Below are positions 17,597 through 26,794 of a stretch of DNA of 64,000 nucleotides, one piece after another. The notes below the pieces were generated by a model. The model was not told the origin of the DNA. It saw nothing but the letters and a program-made list of their open reading frames with translations, and made no database searches. This DNA comes from Caballeronia pedi (GTDB lineage Bacteria; Pseudomonadota; Gammaproteobacteria; Burkholderiales; Burkholderiaceae), in contig NZ_FCOE02000012.1 in the NCBI RefSeq assembly GCF_001544915.2, forward strand, positions 1-64,000, read 5' to 3'. Numbering within the stretch: the first letter of the stretch is position 1; each line of letters opens with the position of its first letter. The position numbers were made by a program, and so were the translations under genes.

Positions 17597-17611
17597 ATCA
17601 TTAATGGCGAT
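17597..17611. promoter_or_regulatory. LysR-type box ATC-N9-GAT
   Basis: An ATC (17597-17599) and GAT (17609-17611) nine bases apart match the classical LysR-box form. It lies in an AT-rich stretch 66 bases before the amidase-like gene, and the cluster ends in a LysR gene at 19833. Confidence 0.4.
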
Positions 17612-17676
17612 CCTATAGTTTCTCTGCCGACACACAAGGCACGAGCGTCCCAGACTAACTTTCGGAGATTGAAGAC

Positions 17677-18363
17677 ATGAATGCAGGATTGAACGAAATG
17701 TTGGCGCAAGCCTTCGCAGAATCAACGAAGCTTTATCAGGAGCGTGGGTTTCAGCGGCGCGTGGGCTTTGGCAAGAAGCCCGCGCTGATCAACGTCGATC
17801 TCGCGAATGCCTGGACGCGGCCGGGCAATCCGTTCACGTGCGAGCACATCGATGACCAGATCATTCCGGGCGTGCAGCGTCTGCTCGCCGCATGCCGCGC
17901 GAATGGTCATCCGGTCATCCACGTGACGACGTGCTATCAGGTCACCGACCGCAAGAATCCGCACACCGACATGGGCCTGTGGCACAACAAGATTCCCGTC
18001 GACGTGGTCGCGCAATCGAACGAGGAGCTCTGGGCGATCGACTCGCGCATCGCGCCGATCGAAGGCGAGCAGGTGCTGATCAAGAAGCGCGCAAGCTCGT
18101 TTCACGGCACGTACCTCGCGGGCTTTCTGCGCGCGGCGGGCGTCGACACGATTCTCGTGACCGGCGTGACGGCTTCGGCCTGCGTACGCACGACGCTGTG
18201 CGACGGCCTCGCGGAAGGCTTTCGCACGATCGCGGTGCGCGAGTGCATCGGCGATCGCGTACCGGGTGCTGTCGAATGGAATCTGTTCGACATCGATGCG
18301 AAGTTCGCGGATGTCGAATCGGTCGATCGCTGTGTCGACTATCTTCAATCCGTGAAGGGCTGA
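17677..18363 (+). CDS. isochorismatase-family amidohydrolase, N-carbamoylsarcosine amidase-like
   Basis: The 228-residue protein has the cysteine-hydrolase triad: Asp41 (INVDLANAWT), a Lys at 136/137 (IKKRASSF) and Cys169 (GVTASACVRTT). Several long stretches, such as YQERGFQRRVGFG, DLANAWTRPG, DMGLWHNKIP and IGDRVPGAVEWNLFDID, closely resemble N-carbamoylsarcosine amidohydrolase as I know it. That enzyme makes sarcosine, CO2 and ammonia, and is the step after N-methylhydantoinase in creatinine breakdown, which fits hyuAB upstream. Maleamate or biuret amidases are the main alternatives. Confidence 0.82.
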   Translation: MNAGLNEMLAQAFAESTKLYQERGFQRRVGFGKKPALINVDLANAWTRPGNPFTCEHIDDQIIPGVQRLLAACRANGHPVIHVTTCYQVTDRKNPHTDMGLWHNKIPVDVVAQSNEELWAIDSRIAPIEGEQVLIKKRASSFHGTYLAGFLRAAGVDTILVTGVTASACVRTTLCDGLAEGFRTIAVRECIGDRVPGAVEWNLFDIDAKFADVESVDRCVDYLQSVKG

Positions 18364-18370
18364 TTGTTGC

Positions 18371-18390
18371 GCGGGCCGCAGGCGGCCCGC
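18371..18390 (+). terminator. strong stem-loop between amidase and MFS genes
   Basis: GCGGGCCGC (18371-18379) and GCGGCCCGC (18382-18390) form a perfect nine-base-pair stem with a two-base gap. No T-run follows, so it may be an attenuator or mRNA-stabilising hairpin. Confidence 0.45.
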
Positions 18391-18468
18391 AGCCACACGC
18401 CACATGCCGCGACGAACATCCGAAGGGTCATCGCTTCGCCATTTTTTCGCACATCTTTGGAGAGCGCA

Positions 18469-19803
18469 ATGAACGAAGGTGCATTACCGGGCGCAGCATT
18501 CGCCGAGGACGCGGCTCCGCATTCCTCCGCGATGGTGAACGCCACCTATCGCCGCATTACGTGGCGGCTGATACCGTTTCTCTTCGTGTGCTACGTCGCG
18601 GCGTATCTGGATCGCATCAACATCGGCTTCGCGCAGATCCAGATGCGCAGCGATCTCGGCTTCAGCGATGCCGTGTATGGACTCGGAGCCGGCATCTTCT
18701 TCGCCGGGTACTTTCTTTTCGAGGTGCCGAGCAATCTCATTCTCGAGCGCATCGGCGCGCGAAAGACGCTGATTCGAATCATGCTGCTCTGGGGACTCAC
18801 ATCGGCGGGCATGATGTTCGTGAAGACGCCGACTGCGTTCTACATCATGCGTTTCATGCTCGGCGTCTTCGAGGCAGGATTCTTTCCGGGCATGATCTTC
18901 TACCTCACCTGCTGGTATCCGGCAGAGCGGCGCGGACGCGTGATGGCGCTCTTTCTCACCGCCGTCGCGATGGCGGGCGTGCTGGGCGGCCCGGTGTCGG
19001 GATGGGCCCTGAACCGTCTCGACGGTGTGCATGGGCTGCACGGCTGGCAATGGCTTTTTCTGGTGGAAGGACTGCCGTCGTGCGTGCTCGGCATCGCGGC
19101 GTTCTTCTATCTCGACGACAATCCGCGCGACGCGCGCTGGCTGAGCAACGCCGAAAAGGCCGTCGTGCTCGATCGGCTCGATCGCGAGCGCGATGCGTCA
19201 TCCCTCTTCGAACGACACGGTTTCGGCGGCGCGTTGAAGAGCGCGCGCATCTATGCACTAGCCTTGGCCTGGTTCACCTTCATCTGCGGCGTGTACGCAA
19301 TCAGCTTCTGGCTGCCCACGCTCATCCGCAACGCAGGCGTCACCGACGCCTACTCGATCGGCATGCTCTCCGCGATTCCGTACGGCGCGGCGGCGCTCAC
19401 CATGGTGCTCGTGAGCCGTCACTCGGACCGCACGCGCGAGCGGCGTTGGCATACGGCTGGTTGCGCGCTGATTGGAGCGGTGGCGCTCTCGGCCATCGCC
19501 AGGACGGGTTCGGACCTGACACTCGCGCTCGTGTGCATCAGCGTCGCGACGGCGAGCATCTTCACGTTGCAGCCGCTGTTCTGGGCGATCGCCACCGATT
19601 TCCTCGGGGGCACGCGCGCGGCAGCGGGCACGATCGCGTTCATCAACAGTCTGGGCCTGCTCGGCGGATTCGCGAGCCCGAGCATGCTGGGCTTCGTCAA
19701 AACCGTGACGGGGAGCCTGAACAACGGGCTGTACGTGGTGTCGGCCTTGCTCGTGGCCGGAGCGTTGATCGCGCTTCGCTCGGCCGGGCGACCGGTAAGA
19801 TAG
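18469..19803 (+). CDS. MFS transporter (ACS family)
   Basis: This 444-residue protein has the ACS TM1 motif AAYLDRINIGFAQIQM, the loop IGARKTLIRIM and about 12 membrane segments. The start is MNEGALPGAAF with GGAGAG upstream; the open frame back to 18364 crosses the hairpin and is rejected. It lies between the amidase gene and the LysR gene, so it is part of the hydantoin-type cluster and may replace the frameshifted permease at 15109. Substrate unknown. Confidence 0.85.
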   Translation: MNEGALPGAAFAEDAAPHSSAMVNATYRRITWRLIPFLFVCYVAAYLDRINIGFAQIQMRSDLGFSDAVYGLGAGIFFAGYFLFEVPSNLILERIGARKTLIRIMLLWGLTSAGMMFVKTPTAFYIMRFMLGVFEAGFFPGMIFYLTCWYPAERRGRVMALFLTAVAMAGVLGGPVSGWALNRLDGVHGLHGWQWLFLVEGLPSCVLGIAAFFYLDDNPRDARWLSNAEKAVVLDRLDRERDASSLFERHGFGGALKSARIYALALAWFTFICGVYAISFWLPTLIRNAGVTDAYSIGMLSAIPYGAAALTMVLVSRHSDRTRERRWHTAGCALIGAVALSAIARTGSDLTLALVCISVATASIFTLQPLFWAIATDFLGGTRAAAGTIAFINSLGLLGGFASPSMLGFVKTVTGSLNNGLYVVSALLVAGALIALRSAGRPVR

Positions 19804-19832
19804 AGCCCTTGCCCAGAGGATCATGACGCGAC

Positions 19833-20735
19833 ATGCGCATCGACGTTCACCACATCCGAGCCTTTCTGGCGGTCGCCGACGCGCTGCAGTTCAACGTGGC
19901 GGCCGAGCGGCTGCACATGACGCAGCCTGCATTGAGTCGCATCATCAAGGCGCTGGAGGAATCGGTGGGCGCGGCGCTGCTCGCGCGCACGACGCGGCGC
20001 GTCGAATTGACCGATGCGGGCCGCGTGTTCGCGGAGCATTGTCAGCTCGCGCTCACGCATATCGATCAGGCGATCACGCTCGCGCGACGCGCGGAGGCCG
20101 GCAATATCGGCCACTTGCGCATCGCTTACATGGACTTTGCGATCAACGGCGCGCTGCCCGCGATCATCGAGGCGTTCGGCAAGAAGTTTCCGTCGATCAA
20201 TATCGATCTCGTGCACATGCCGAGCGCGATGCAGAAAGAGGCGATGCTCGATTCCACCATCGACGTCGGTTTCATGATCGGGCCGTTCGCGGCGCCCGGC
20301 GTTCAGACGCGCGTGTTCGGCCGGGAGCCGATGGTCGCGCTCTTGCCGAGCGCGCATCCGTTGGCGCAGAAAAAAGCGCTGAAGCTCACGGACCTCGCGA
20401 ACGAGCGTTTCGTGCTCGGCACACCTCATTCGTGGGAAGCGTTCCGCCATCACTTCTTCTCGATCTGCCATCGCGCGGGCTTCGCTCCGATGATCGCTCA
20501 GGAGGCTTCGACGAGCGACGGCATCATCGGCCTGGTCGCTGCGAACACGGGAGTGAGCATTTATCCCGAGTGCATTCGCAACATTCAGCGCAATGGGTTG
20601 TGCATCCGTCCGCTCTCGGACCGGGACACCGCAATCGACATGGTCGTGTGCTGGCGCGGCGACACGCGCAACCCGTCCGTTGACACGTTCATTGCCGAAT
20701 TGACGGTATCGAAATCCGAGGCTGGCGTGAAGTGA
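19833..20735 (+). CDS. LysR-family transcriptional regulator
   Basis: Residues 1-60 are a typical LysR helix-turn-helix (RIDVHHIRAFLAVADAL, AAERLHMTQPALSRIIKALEE) and the rest is an effector domain; 300 residues in all. It follows the MFS gene by 29 bases in the same direction and is the only regulator in the hydantoin-type cluster, so it probably controls it. The ATC-N9-GAT box at 17597 is a candidate site. Confidence 0.88.
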   Translation: MRIDVHHIRAFLAVADALQFNVAAERLHMTQPALSRIIKALEESVGAALLARTTRRVELTDAGRVFAEHCQLALTHIDQAITLARRAEAGNIGHLRIAYMDFAINGALPAIIEAFGKKFPSINIDLVHMPSAMQKEAMLDSTIDVGFMIGPFAAPGVQTRVFGREPMVALLPSAHPLAQKKALKLTDLANERFVLGTPHSWEAFRHHFFSICHRAGFAPMIAQEASTSDGIIGLVAANTGVSIYPECIRNIQRNGLCIRPLSDRDTAIDMVVCWRGDTRNPSVDTFIAELTVSKSEAGVK

Positions 20736-20786
20736 GGGCGCGTCAGAAGCCTTCGCGGGAACAGCGCTCCATTCAGCGAAAGCTCC

Positions 20787-21845
20787 TCAGACCGGCTTCC
20801 TCAGAAAACCCTGGTTGCCGCCATTCCGGTTCGGCGCGAAGCCGTTGGCCAGAAGCGTTTCGTCTGCGGTCTCGTAAAATACGCCGATCTGCATGATTTC
20901 TCGTGCCTGCTGCGCCGTTGCGATGGGGCGGCCAAATTCGCCGGCGATACGCACGAGTTGCCTGATCTGTTCGACGGAGCTCATCTTGCCCGTGCGAGTC
21001 TGATTCCAGAGAACGTCTTCGATGCCGCATCGCACGTGCAGGCCCAAGGCGATTCCGATCATATTCACCGGCAATACGTTCAGGACCGAACTTTCGACCG
21101 TTATCACCGCGCCGTCGGGTGCGGCCCGCAGGAAGTTGGCCAGGTTGTAGATATTCGCCTGATCCATCCCGCCGCTGATGGCGACCCAGTTCATCACTAG
21201 CGGACCTTTGTAGACGCCGCGACGAATCATCCGCTCGATGGTTTCGAAGCTATTGATGTTGTAGCACTGAAACTCGCTCTGGATGCCGGCTGCCGTCAGG
21301 CGTCGGATGTGCTCTTCGACCCAACTCGGATTCGACGGCACGATCATGTCCTTGTAAGTCGCGTACAGATGCGGAAATCCTCGCGAGACGCCCTTGAAGT
21401 CATCCAGACCGGCATGCTCCGTCACATTCATTTGCGTGGTGTTGACGGTCACGGTCACCTGGTCGGGCTTCGGATCGAGTTCGGCCAGCATGTGTCGTGT
21501 GTCGTCGCTCAGCCATTTGGCCGCTTCACCGTCCGATTCGGGAGCGAAGCTGATGGAGCCGCCGACCTGAATGACCATTTCAGGCACGCGGGCGCGCACG
21601 CCGGCAATCAGCTCGTTGAACATGGAGAGCCGTTTGCTGCCACGGCCGTCGGGTTCGCGCACATGCAGGTGCAGCACGGTGGCGCCGGCTTCATAGCAAT
21701 CGACCGCCTTCTGAATCTGCTCCTCCATCGTGACAGGGATGTCTTCCGGGAAGTCGGAGGGAATCCAGCCAGGCGCGTAGGGAGCGGCTGTAATGATCAG
21801 GGGCTGTTGATTTTCGGGGTAAAGATGACCGTCGAGGAAATTCAT
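20787..21845 (-). CDS. beta-keto acid cleavage enzyme (BKACE, DUF849), copy 1
   Basis: The protein has the BKACE zinc motif HLHVRE (His59, His61) and the second-site motif HVRCGIED with the Arg/Glu/Asp set known from Kce, the 3-keto-5-aminohexanoate cleavage enzyme. Family enzymes convert a beta-keto acid plus acetyl-CoA to acetoacetate and a new acyl-CoA. A paralogue of the same length (352 aa) with very similar sequence lies at 33524. The start MNFLDGHLYP is set by matching that copy. It is probably co-transcribed with the MFS gene upstream (98-base gap). Substrate unknown. Confidence 0.88.
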   Translation of the reverse strand: MNFLDGHLYPENQQPLIITAAPYAPGWIPSDFPEDIPVTMEEQIQKAVDCYEAGATVLHLHVREPDGRGSKRLSMFNELIAGVRARVPEMVIQVGGSISFAPESDGEAAKWLSDDTRHMLAELDPKPDQVTVTVNTTQMNVTEHAGLDDFKGVSRGFPHLYATYKDMIVPSNPSWVEEHIRRLTAAGIQSEFQCYNINSFETIERMIRRGVYKGPLVMNWVAISGGMDQANIYNLANFLRAAPDGAVITVESSVLNVLPVNMIGIALGLHVRCGIEDVLWNQTRTGKMSSVEQIRQLVRIAGEFGRPIATAQQAREIMQIGVFYETADETLLANGFAPNRNGGNQGFLRKPV

Positions 21846-21943
21846 GGTGGTGGACTTAAAAATCAAAAGTTGAAATGGTTGGCTTCAAGCTCGCCGTGGC
21901 GATTAAATTTGTATAACTAATCGATATGCATCATTTAATCTCT

Positions 21944-23239
21944 TCACTTCGAACGTGACGTTTCCGCCATGCTGCACCGCCTGCCGACGATGAACACGAT
22001 GAACGGAAGAACAGCCAGCAGCGGCAGGCAATGCAAGGCGACCTTGAGGCCGACTGCGTCGGCAGCCGCGCCGGTCAGGAACGGGCCGGCCGCGAGACCC
22101 AGGATATTGTTGAAGAGCGTAAGCGTTGCGAATACCGAACCATGAATGGCTGATGACGTCGCGCTGGCAATGATCGGGCTGCATGTGCCGAACGAACTCG
22201 CAAGGAAGAACACCGCGAGCGCGAGCAGAACGAGTTGCAGGATGCCCTGTGGCACGAGAAACGCAATCGTCAGCAGCGTGCCGAGCGCGAGGCAGTAGGC
22301 AATCGCCATGTTCCATCGCTTGAGGGAAGAGCCCCCGCTGATCCGGTCCGTGATCACGCCGCACATGAGTTGCCCCACGCCGCTGACCAGCACGAGGCCG
22401 GCCGCCGTCAACGCCGCCTGACTGACCGACATGCCCCAGTATCGATTCAGATAGCTCGGCAGCCACACGAAGAGCGTTCCCTGGATGAATACCTGAAGCG
22501 CACATCCGAGATAGGCGCAGAACACCGATCGGTTCGGGAAGATACCTGCAATCAGTTCGCGCAATGTCAGCCTGGCGGAACCGTATGTGACCGGTTCGGC
22601 ATCTTCCGGATGCGCGCGTGCGAGCCTTTTCTCCGTGACGACGCAGCAATAGACGATGAGCAGCACGAATCCGAAGATCGCCATGACACTCATGGACCAG
22701 CGCCAGCCGAAGTGTGTCGCGACGATACCGGAAAGCGAGACGCCGAGCACCGACCCGAACGCGGCTGCCGAAGTGAAGCCGCCGGCAATGCCGGAGCGCA
22801 TGTGTTTCGGGAAGATGTTCACGAGTATCGCGATTCCGACGCTGCCATACGCCGCCTCGCCGACGCCCACGAAGAAGCGCGCGACGAGCATTTCCTGGTA
22901 GTTGCTGGCAATCGCGCATCCCAGTGTGGCGATGCTCCACAGCGCGACCATCAGTGCGATGCTTTTCACGCGCCCCCAGCGGTCGGCGAAGATGGAGAAC
23001 GGCAGCGTCAGAACACCGACCGTGAGCGGCACGACACTGCTGATCGAACCGAGGTGCGTGTCGGACATTTGCCACTGGACTTTCAGAATCGGAAAGAGGG
23101 CATTCAGCGCCTGCCTCGACATGTAGTCGGAAAGCAGGAGGCAAAACATCAGCGCGAACACCACCCAGGCGTAGGGGCGGGCGCAAGCGCGAGTCGCTAT
23201 GGTTGAGGCTGGCATTTCGTTGGTGGCCGACAGACTCAC
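21944..23239 (-). CDS. MFS transporter
   Basis: The 431-residue protein has 12 hydrophobic segments, with LLLSDYMSRQALNALFPILK in TM1 and the loop IFADRWGRVKS after TM2. It resembles the second MFS protein of the region (26795-28144), with shared motifs such as the VVARF/GVGEAAYGSVG block. A GTG start at 23239 is chosen because GGAGACACC precedes it. The GntR-type palindrome at 23306 lies 67 bases upstream. It is the first gene of a two-gene unit with BKACE copy 1 and should import that pathway's substrate. Confidence 0.85.
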   Translation of the reverse strand: MSLSATNEMPASTIATRACARPYAWVVFALMFCLLLSDYMSRQALNALFPILKVQWQMSDTHLGSISSVVPLTVGVLTLPFSIFADRWGRVKSIALMVALWSIATLGCAIASNYQEMLVARFFVGVGEAAYGSVGIAILVNIFPKHMRSGIAGGFTSAAAFGSVLGVSLSGIVATHFGWRWSMSVMAIFGFVLLIVYCCVVTEKRLARAHPEDAEPVTYGSARLTLRELIAGIFPNRSVFCAYLGCALQVFIQGTLFVWLPSYLNRYWGMSVSQAALTAAGLVLVSGVGQLMCGVITDRISGGSSLKRWNMAIAYCLALGTLLTIAFLVPQGILQLVLLALAVFFLASSFGTCSPIIASATSSAIHGSVFATLTLFNNILGLAAGPFLTGAAADAVGLKVALHCLPLLAVLPFIVFIVGRRCSMAETSRSK

Positions 23240-23305
23240 TGGTGTCTCCTCATGTGATTGACAAACTTCTTCACCACGATGGAAGACTATCACTGCATCT
23301 AATTT

Positions 23306-23315
23306 ATGTCGACAT
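23306..23315. promoter_or_regulatory. palindrome ATGTCGACAT, putative GntR operator
   Basis: A perfect ten-base palindrome in a TTT/TAA flank lies 67 bases upstream of the MFS start at 23239. The same core occurs at 24389, 30515 and 35579. FadR-type GntR proteins commonly bind TTGTCGACAA-like palindromes. Confidence 0.65.
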
Positions 23316-23511
23316 TAAACGGATCGGGGTTAAACCTCATGTCGCGTGTCGAGCATTGAGGAAGCATAGGCGATCCGACAGTCGGCAGAGCCGGAACCGT
23401 CGGGCGGCAGCGAGAAGGGAGGGATTCACGCCCGGCGAGCAGCGGGCATGCGGGTGCGGCGAGCAGGCCGCTTCAAGAACTTGAAGGGATGCGGGAAATG
23501 CTCTGGCTGGC

Positions 23512-24327
23512 TCAGTCCAGCGAGGCTGCTGACGTCTTCTGCTTCTGCGACTTCCCGGCGCGGCGCGTCGGTGATACGGGCGCGATCGCCTGAACCGCGG
23601 CATCCCGCGCTTCGTCGAGACGCTGGGCAGCCAACGAAAGCAGCGTTTCACCGTCGCGGCCGACGATTGCCTTGTGCAACGCGCGCCAGCGCTTGAGCGA
23701 AACGCGAATGGACTGCGGGTCCGCCACCATGCTCAGCCGCAGATAACGCAGCGTGCGCAGCGAAATGGATTGCAGAATATCCACCAGAAGCCGGTTGCGG
23801 CAGAGATCGACCGTCGCGAAGTTCAGCAGGAAGCTTTCCACCGCGTAAGCGTCCGGCGATTCATCGGCTGCCTTGACAAGTCTCGGCAAGCGCTCAGACA
23901 TGAGCGCTTCGAGTTCGGCCGGGCTCTCGTTGGCGACCTGTTCCAGCATGGTCAGATAGAGCACGCTGCGGACGCGGAAAATGTCACGAAGCTCGCTTTC
24001 ATCAGGCGCGGTGACGATCGCACCTCGTCTCACCTGAAATTCGACCAGTCGGTCCCGCTCCAGGATGCGCAGCGCTTCGCGAACCGGGGCGCGGCTCACG
24101 TGAAGCACCTCGCTGATGTCCTTTTCGAGCAGGCGTTGTCCTGATTTGAGCAGATCGAGCGTGATGACACCGGCCAGGCGTGCCGCGATCTGCTCCGCTA
24201 TCGGTGCGGACGCATACCCCGAGTCCTGCCCGCGAAGCACGGCGCGCTCGACAGCCAGCATCAATGGATTTTTCGGCGTCAGAAGTGCCGAAAGGTCGGG
24301 AACATTCTGCGTTTTGGGTCGGGCCAT
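23512..24327 (-). CDS. GntR-family regulator (FadR-like)
   Basis: The 271-residue protein has a winged helix-turn-helix at about 62-115 (LEKDISEVLHVSRAPVREALRILERDRLVEF), followed by an all-helical FCD/FadR-like effector domain, preceded by a 40-residue N-terminal extension. The C-terminus is Lys/Arg/Ser-rich. It is divergent from the AraC gene, and a TGTCGAC palindrome lies 62 bases upstream of its start (24389). It is the best candidate to bind the palindromes found throughout the region. Confidence 0.87.
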   Translation of the reverse strand: MARPKTQNVPDLSALLTPKNPLMLAVERAVLRGQDSGYASAPIAEQIAARLAGVITLDLLKSGQRLLEKDISEVLHVSRAPVREALRILERDRLVEFQVRRGAIVTAPDESELRDIFRVRSVLYLTMLEQVANESPAELEALMSERLPRLVKAADESPDAYAVESFLLNFATVDLCRNRLLVDILQSISLRTLRYLRLSMVADPQSIRVSLKRWRALHKAIVGRDGETLLSLAAQRLDEARDAAVQAIAPVSPTRRAGKSQKQKTSAASLD

Positions 24328-24388
24328 GACGAGTCGGGGCGATCCACGTCGGTTTTTAACACACCGATTCTAGAACGCGTCATGTCTA

Positions 24389-24398
24389 ATGTCGACAA
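24389..24398. promoter_or_regulatory. palindrome ATGTCGACAA, putative GntR operator
   Basis: This near-perfect palindrome lies in the divergent region between the GntR start (24327) and the AraC start (24487), suggesting autoregulation of the GntR gene and cross-control of the AraC gene. Confidence 0.6.
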
Positions 24399-24486
24399 AA
24401 ATATAACGAAGGCCATAGTGGTTATTCCGTGCAGACGCCGCAACCTCTTTCCGATAGCTTTACCGGTTGAATTTGACGACCTCGAC

Positions 24487-25509
24487 ATGGCTATCTTCGT
24501 TCGCAGCGCATCGCTGATCAAGTATTCCACCATCGCCCGTGCCGTCGGCATCGATCCGGTCTGCAAGGTGCGTGAAGCCGGGCTCGACCCGGTGTGTCTG
24601 AGCGCGCCCGATCTGCGCATTCCGGAATCCGGGCTCGCGAGCGTGTTCGAGGAATCGGCGCGATCGTCGGAGCTTCGATCGCTCGGCGTGCGCATCGGCG
24701 AAGCATGGCGGCTGTCGGACTTCGGCGCGGTGAGTCTCTATCTTCAGCATCAGCCGACGCTGCGGCATGTGCTCGAACAGATCGAGCAGTATCGTCACAT
24801 GCTGAGCGATTCGGTTTCGATCCGCGTGGCCGACTTCGGCGAGATGTCGCTCGTGCATGTGGTGCTGGTCACTGGGCGGCCCGATCCCGGGCGCGATATC
24901 GTCGAGCTGACTGTCGGCGCGGTGTTCAATCTCATTCGCGGCATTCTGGGCGCGCAGTGGAAGGCGCGCGGCGTGTATTTCGCGCATGCCGCGCCTGAGA
25001 GCATGCGGTTTCATCGGCCATTTCTGGGGCCGAATGTCGAATTCGATTCCGAGTTCGACGCCATCGCGCTCACGCGCGAGGAACTGGATCGGCCCAATCC
25101 GCTCGGCGATGCCACGCTCGCACGCTACGCGAAAGAACTGCTCGATTTGCGGCTTCCCGCGCGAGCCGCATCGATAACTGACGAGGTGCGGCGCGCGCTC
25201 CATATTCTGCTGCCGCAAGGGCACGGCGCCATCGAACGCGTCGGACAGCGGCTCGGCTTCGCGCCCCGCACGCTGCAGCGGCAGTTGGAGCAGGCCGGAC
25301 AGAGCTTCTCCGCACTCGTCAACGAGGTGCGCGGCGAACTGGCGATGCGATATCTCGGCAATCGCCGCCATGCGGTCTCGGACATCGCGATTCTCGTAGG
25401 CTTCTCCGAAGTCAGCGCGTTCTCGCGATGGTTCAGCGCAGAGTTCGGCAAACCGCCGACGCGCTGGAGAACCGAGTACCTTGCCGACAACGCGAAAGAA
25501 GCACACTGA
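24487..25509 (+). CDS. AraC-family regulator (OruR-like, arabinose-binding-type N-domain)
   Basis: The C-terminal third carries an AraC helix-turn-helix pair (IERVGQRLGFAPRTLQRQLEQAG and VSDIAILVGFSEVSAFSRWFSAEFGKPPTRWR), and the first 200 residues match the Arabinose_bd-type sensor domain of OruR-like regulators. The start is MAIFVRSASLIKYS (340 aa); upstream in-frame sequence to 24382 covers the GntR operator and is rejected. It sits between the GntR gene and the CoA-transferase gene, so it is a second, pathway-level regulator. Confidence 0.87.
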   Translation: MAIFVRSASLIKYSTIARAVGIDPVCKVREAGLDPVCLSAPDLRIPESGLASVFEESARSSELRSLGVRIGEAWRLSDFGAVSLYLQHQPTLRHVLEQIEQYRHMLSDSVSIRVADFGEMSLVHVVLVTGRPDPGRDIVELTVGAVFNLIRGILGAQWKARGVYFAHAAPESMRFHRPFLGPNVEFDSEFDAIALTREELDRPNPLGDATLARYAKELLDLRLPARAASITDEVRRALHILLPQGHGAIERVGQRLGFAPRTLQRQLEQAGQSFSALVNEVRGELAMRYLGNRRHAVSDIAILVGFSEVSAFSRWFSAEFGKPPTRWRTEYLADNAKEAH

Positions 25510-25519
25510 CGCACCGTGG

Positions 25520-26728
25520 TCACACGATTCCGTCCGCTTCGAGTTGCGTGATCTGCGCGTCGCTCATGTCGAGCAGCGACTGAAGCACTTCACGCGTGCC
25601 TTCGCCCAGCGACGGCGGCGCGCGCCGCACCGGCGGACGCGCGCCATCGAAGCGATACGGCGGCGAAAGCACCTGCATAGTGCCGGTTTCCGGATGAGGC
25701 ACGTTCGTGACGAGACCGCGCCCAGTCGCCCGTTCCGACGACAACGCTTCATGCAGACCGAGCACTTCGCCACACGGAATGCTCGCCAGCTTCAGGCGCT
25801 CCAGCAACACGGCGCGTTTGCGCCGGGCAAGTTCGCGATCGATCTCGGGCAATAACGCCGACCGGTTTTGCGCCCGGGCTATGTTGGTGCGAAAGCGGTC
25901 GTCCTCGGCGAGGTCGGGTCGATCGATGACGTCGCAGCAGAACCGGACGAACTGCGCGTTGTTGCCGACAGTGATGACGAGTGCGCCGTCTTCCGCCTCG
26001 AAGACGCCATACGGAACGATCGACGGATGCGCATTGCCGTAGCGCAAAGGGTCTTTGCCTGTCATCAGCGCTTCGAGTCCGTAATACGACGTGATCATGA
26101 GCCCGCAATCGAATAGCGCCATTTCGATGTGCCGCCCGCGTCCCGTCTTCTGGCGTTCGAACAACGCCGCGAGCACCGCCTGTGCCGCGTACATGCCGGT
26201 GAACAGATCGACGGCGGCCACGCCGAACTTGAGCGGCGGCTGGCTGGCTTCGCCATTCAACGTCATCAGCCCGGCTTCGCCTTGCACGAGCAGGTCGTAG
26301 CCAGGACGTTCGGCTTCCGTTCCGGTCGGATCGTAGCCCGAGATCGAACAGTAGATGAGCGCCTCATTGTCCTGTTTCAGTTGCGCGTAGCCGAGCCCGA
26401 ATTTATCGGCGCCGCCCTGCTTGAAGTTTTGCACCACGACATCGCACTGCCGCGCGAGCGCTCGCGCGATGTCCTGTCCTTCGCTGCTTTGCAGGTCGAT
26501 CGTGACCGAGCGCTTGTTGCGGTTCGCGCTGTTGAAATAGGACGTCCCCGACGAACCGGCGCGCAAGCCCCAGTCTCGCGTGTCGTCGCCGCGTTGCGGA
26601 TGCTCCACCTTGATCACCTCCGCGCCGAGATCGCCGAGCACCATGCCGCACCACGGGCCCGCCAACACGCGAGAAAGATCGAGTACGCGCACGCCAGCGA
26701 GCGGCAGCGCAGCAATATGATTCGACAT
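25520..26728 (-). CDS. CaiB/BaiF family CoA-transferase (class III)
   Basis: The 402-residue protein shows class III CoA-transferase features: N-terminal VRVLDLSRVLAGPWCGMVLGDLGAEVIKVE, the KRSVTIDLQ block, and the catalytic Asp in RPGYDLLVQGEAG (Asp145). Such enzymes move CoA from succinyl- or other acyl-CoA to a carboxylic acid. It ends ten bases from the convergent AraC stop and follows the MFS gene by 66 bases, so it is the last gene of a dioxygenase-MFS-CoA-transferase unit. It probably activates an acid of the pathway. Confidence 0.88.
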   Translation of the reverse strand: MSNHIAALPLAGVRVLDLSRVLAGPWCGMVLGDLGAEVIKVEHPQRGDDTRDWGLRAGSSGTSYFNSANRNKRSVTIDLQSSEGQDIARALARQCDVVVQNFKQGGADKFGLGYAQLKQDNEALIYCSISGYDPTGTEAERPGYDLLVQGEAGLMTLNGEASQPPLKFGVAAVDLFTGMYAAQAVLAALFERQKTGRGRHIEMALFDCGLMITSYYGLEALMTGKDPLRYGNAHPSIVPYGVFEAEDGALVITVGNNAQFVRFCCDVIDRPDLAEDDRFRTNIARAQNRSALLPEIDRELARRKRAVLLERLKLASIPCGEVLGLHEALSSERATGRGLVTNVPHPETGTMQVLSPPYRFDGARPPVRRAPPSLGEGTREVLQSLLDMSDAQITQLEADGIV

Positions 26729-26794
26729 CGAGATTCCTGAAGGAAAAGTTATCGGGACTGGCGTGATTCATCGGCTCGATAGCGCGCGCTATCG

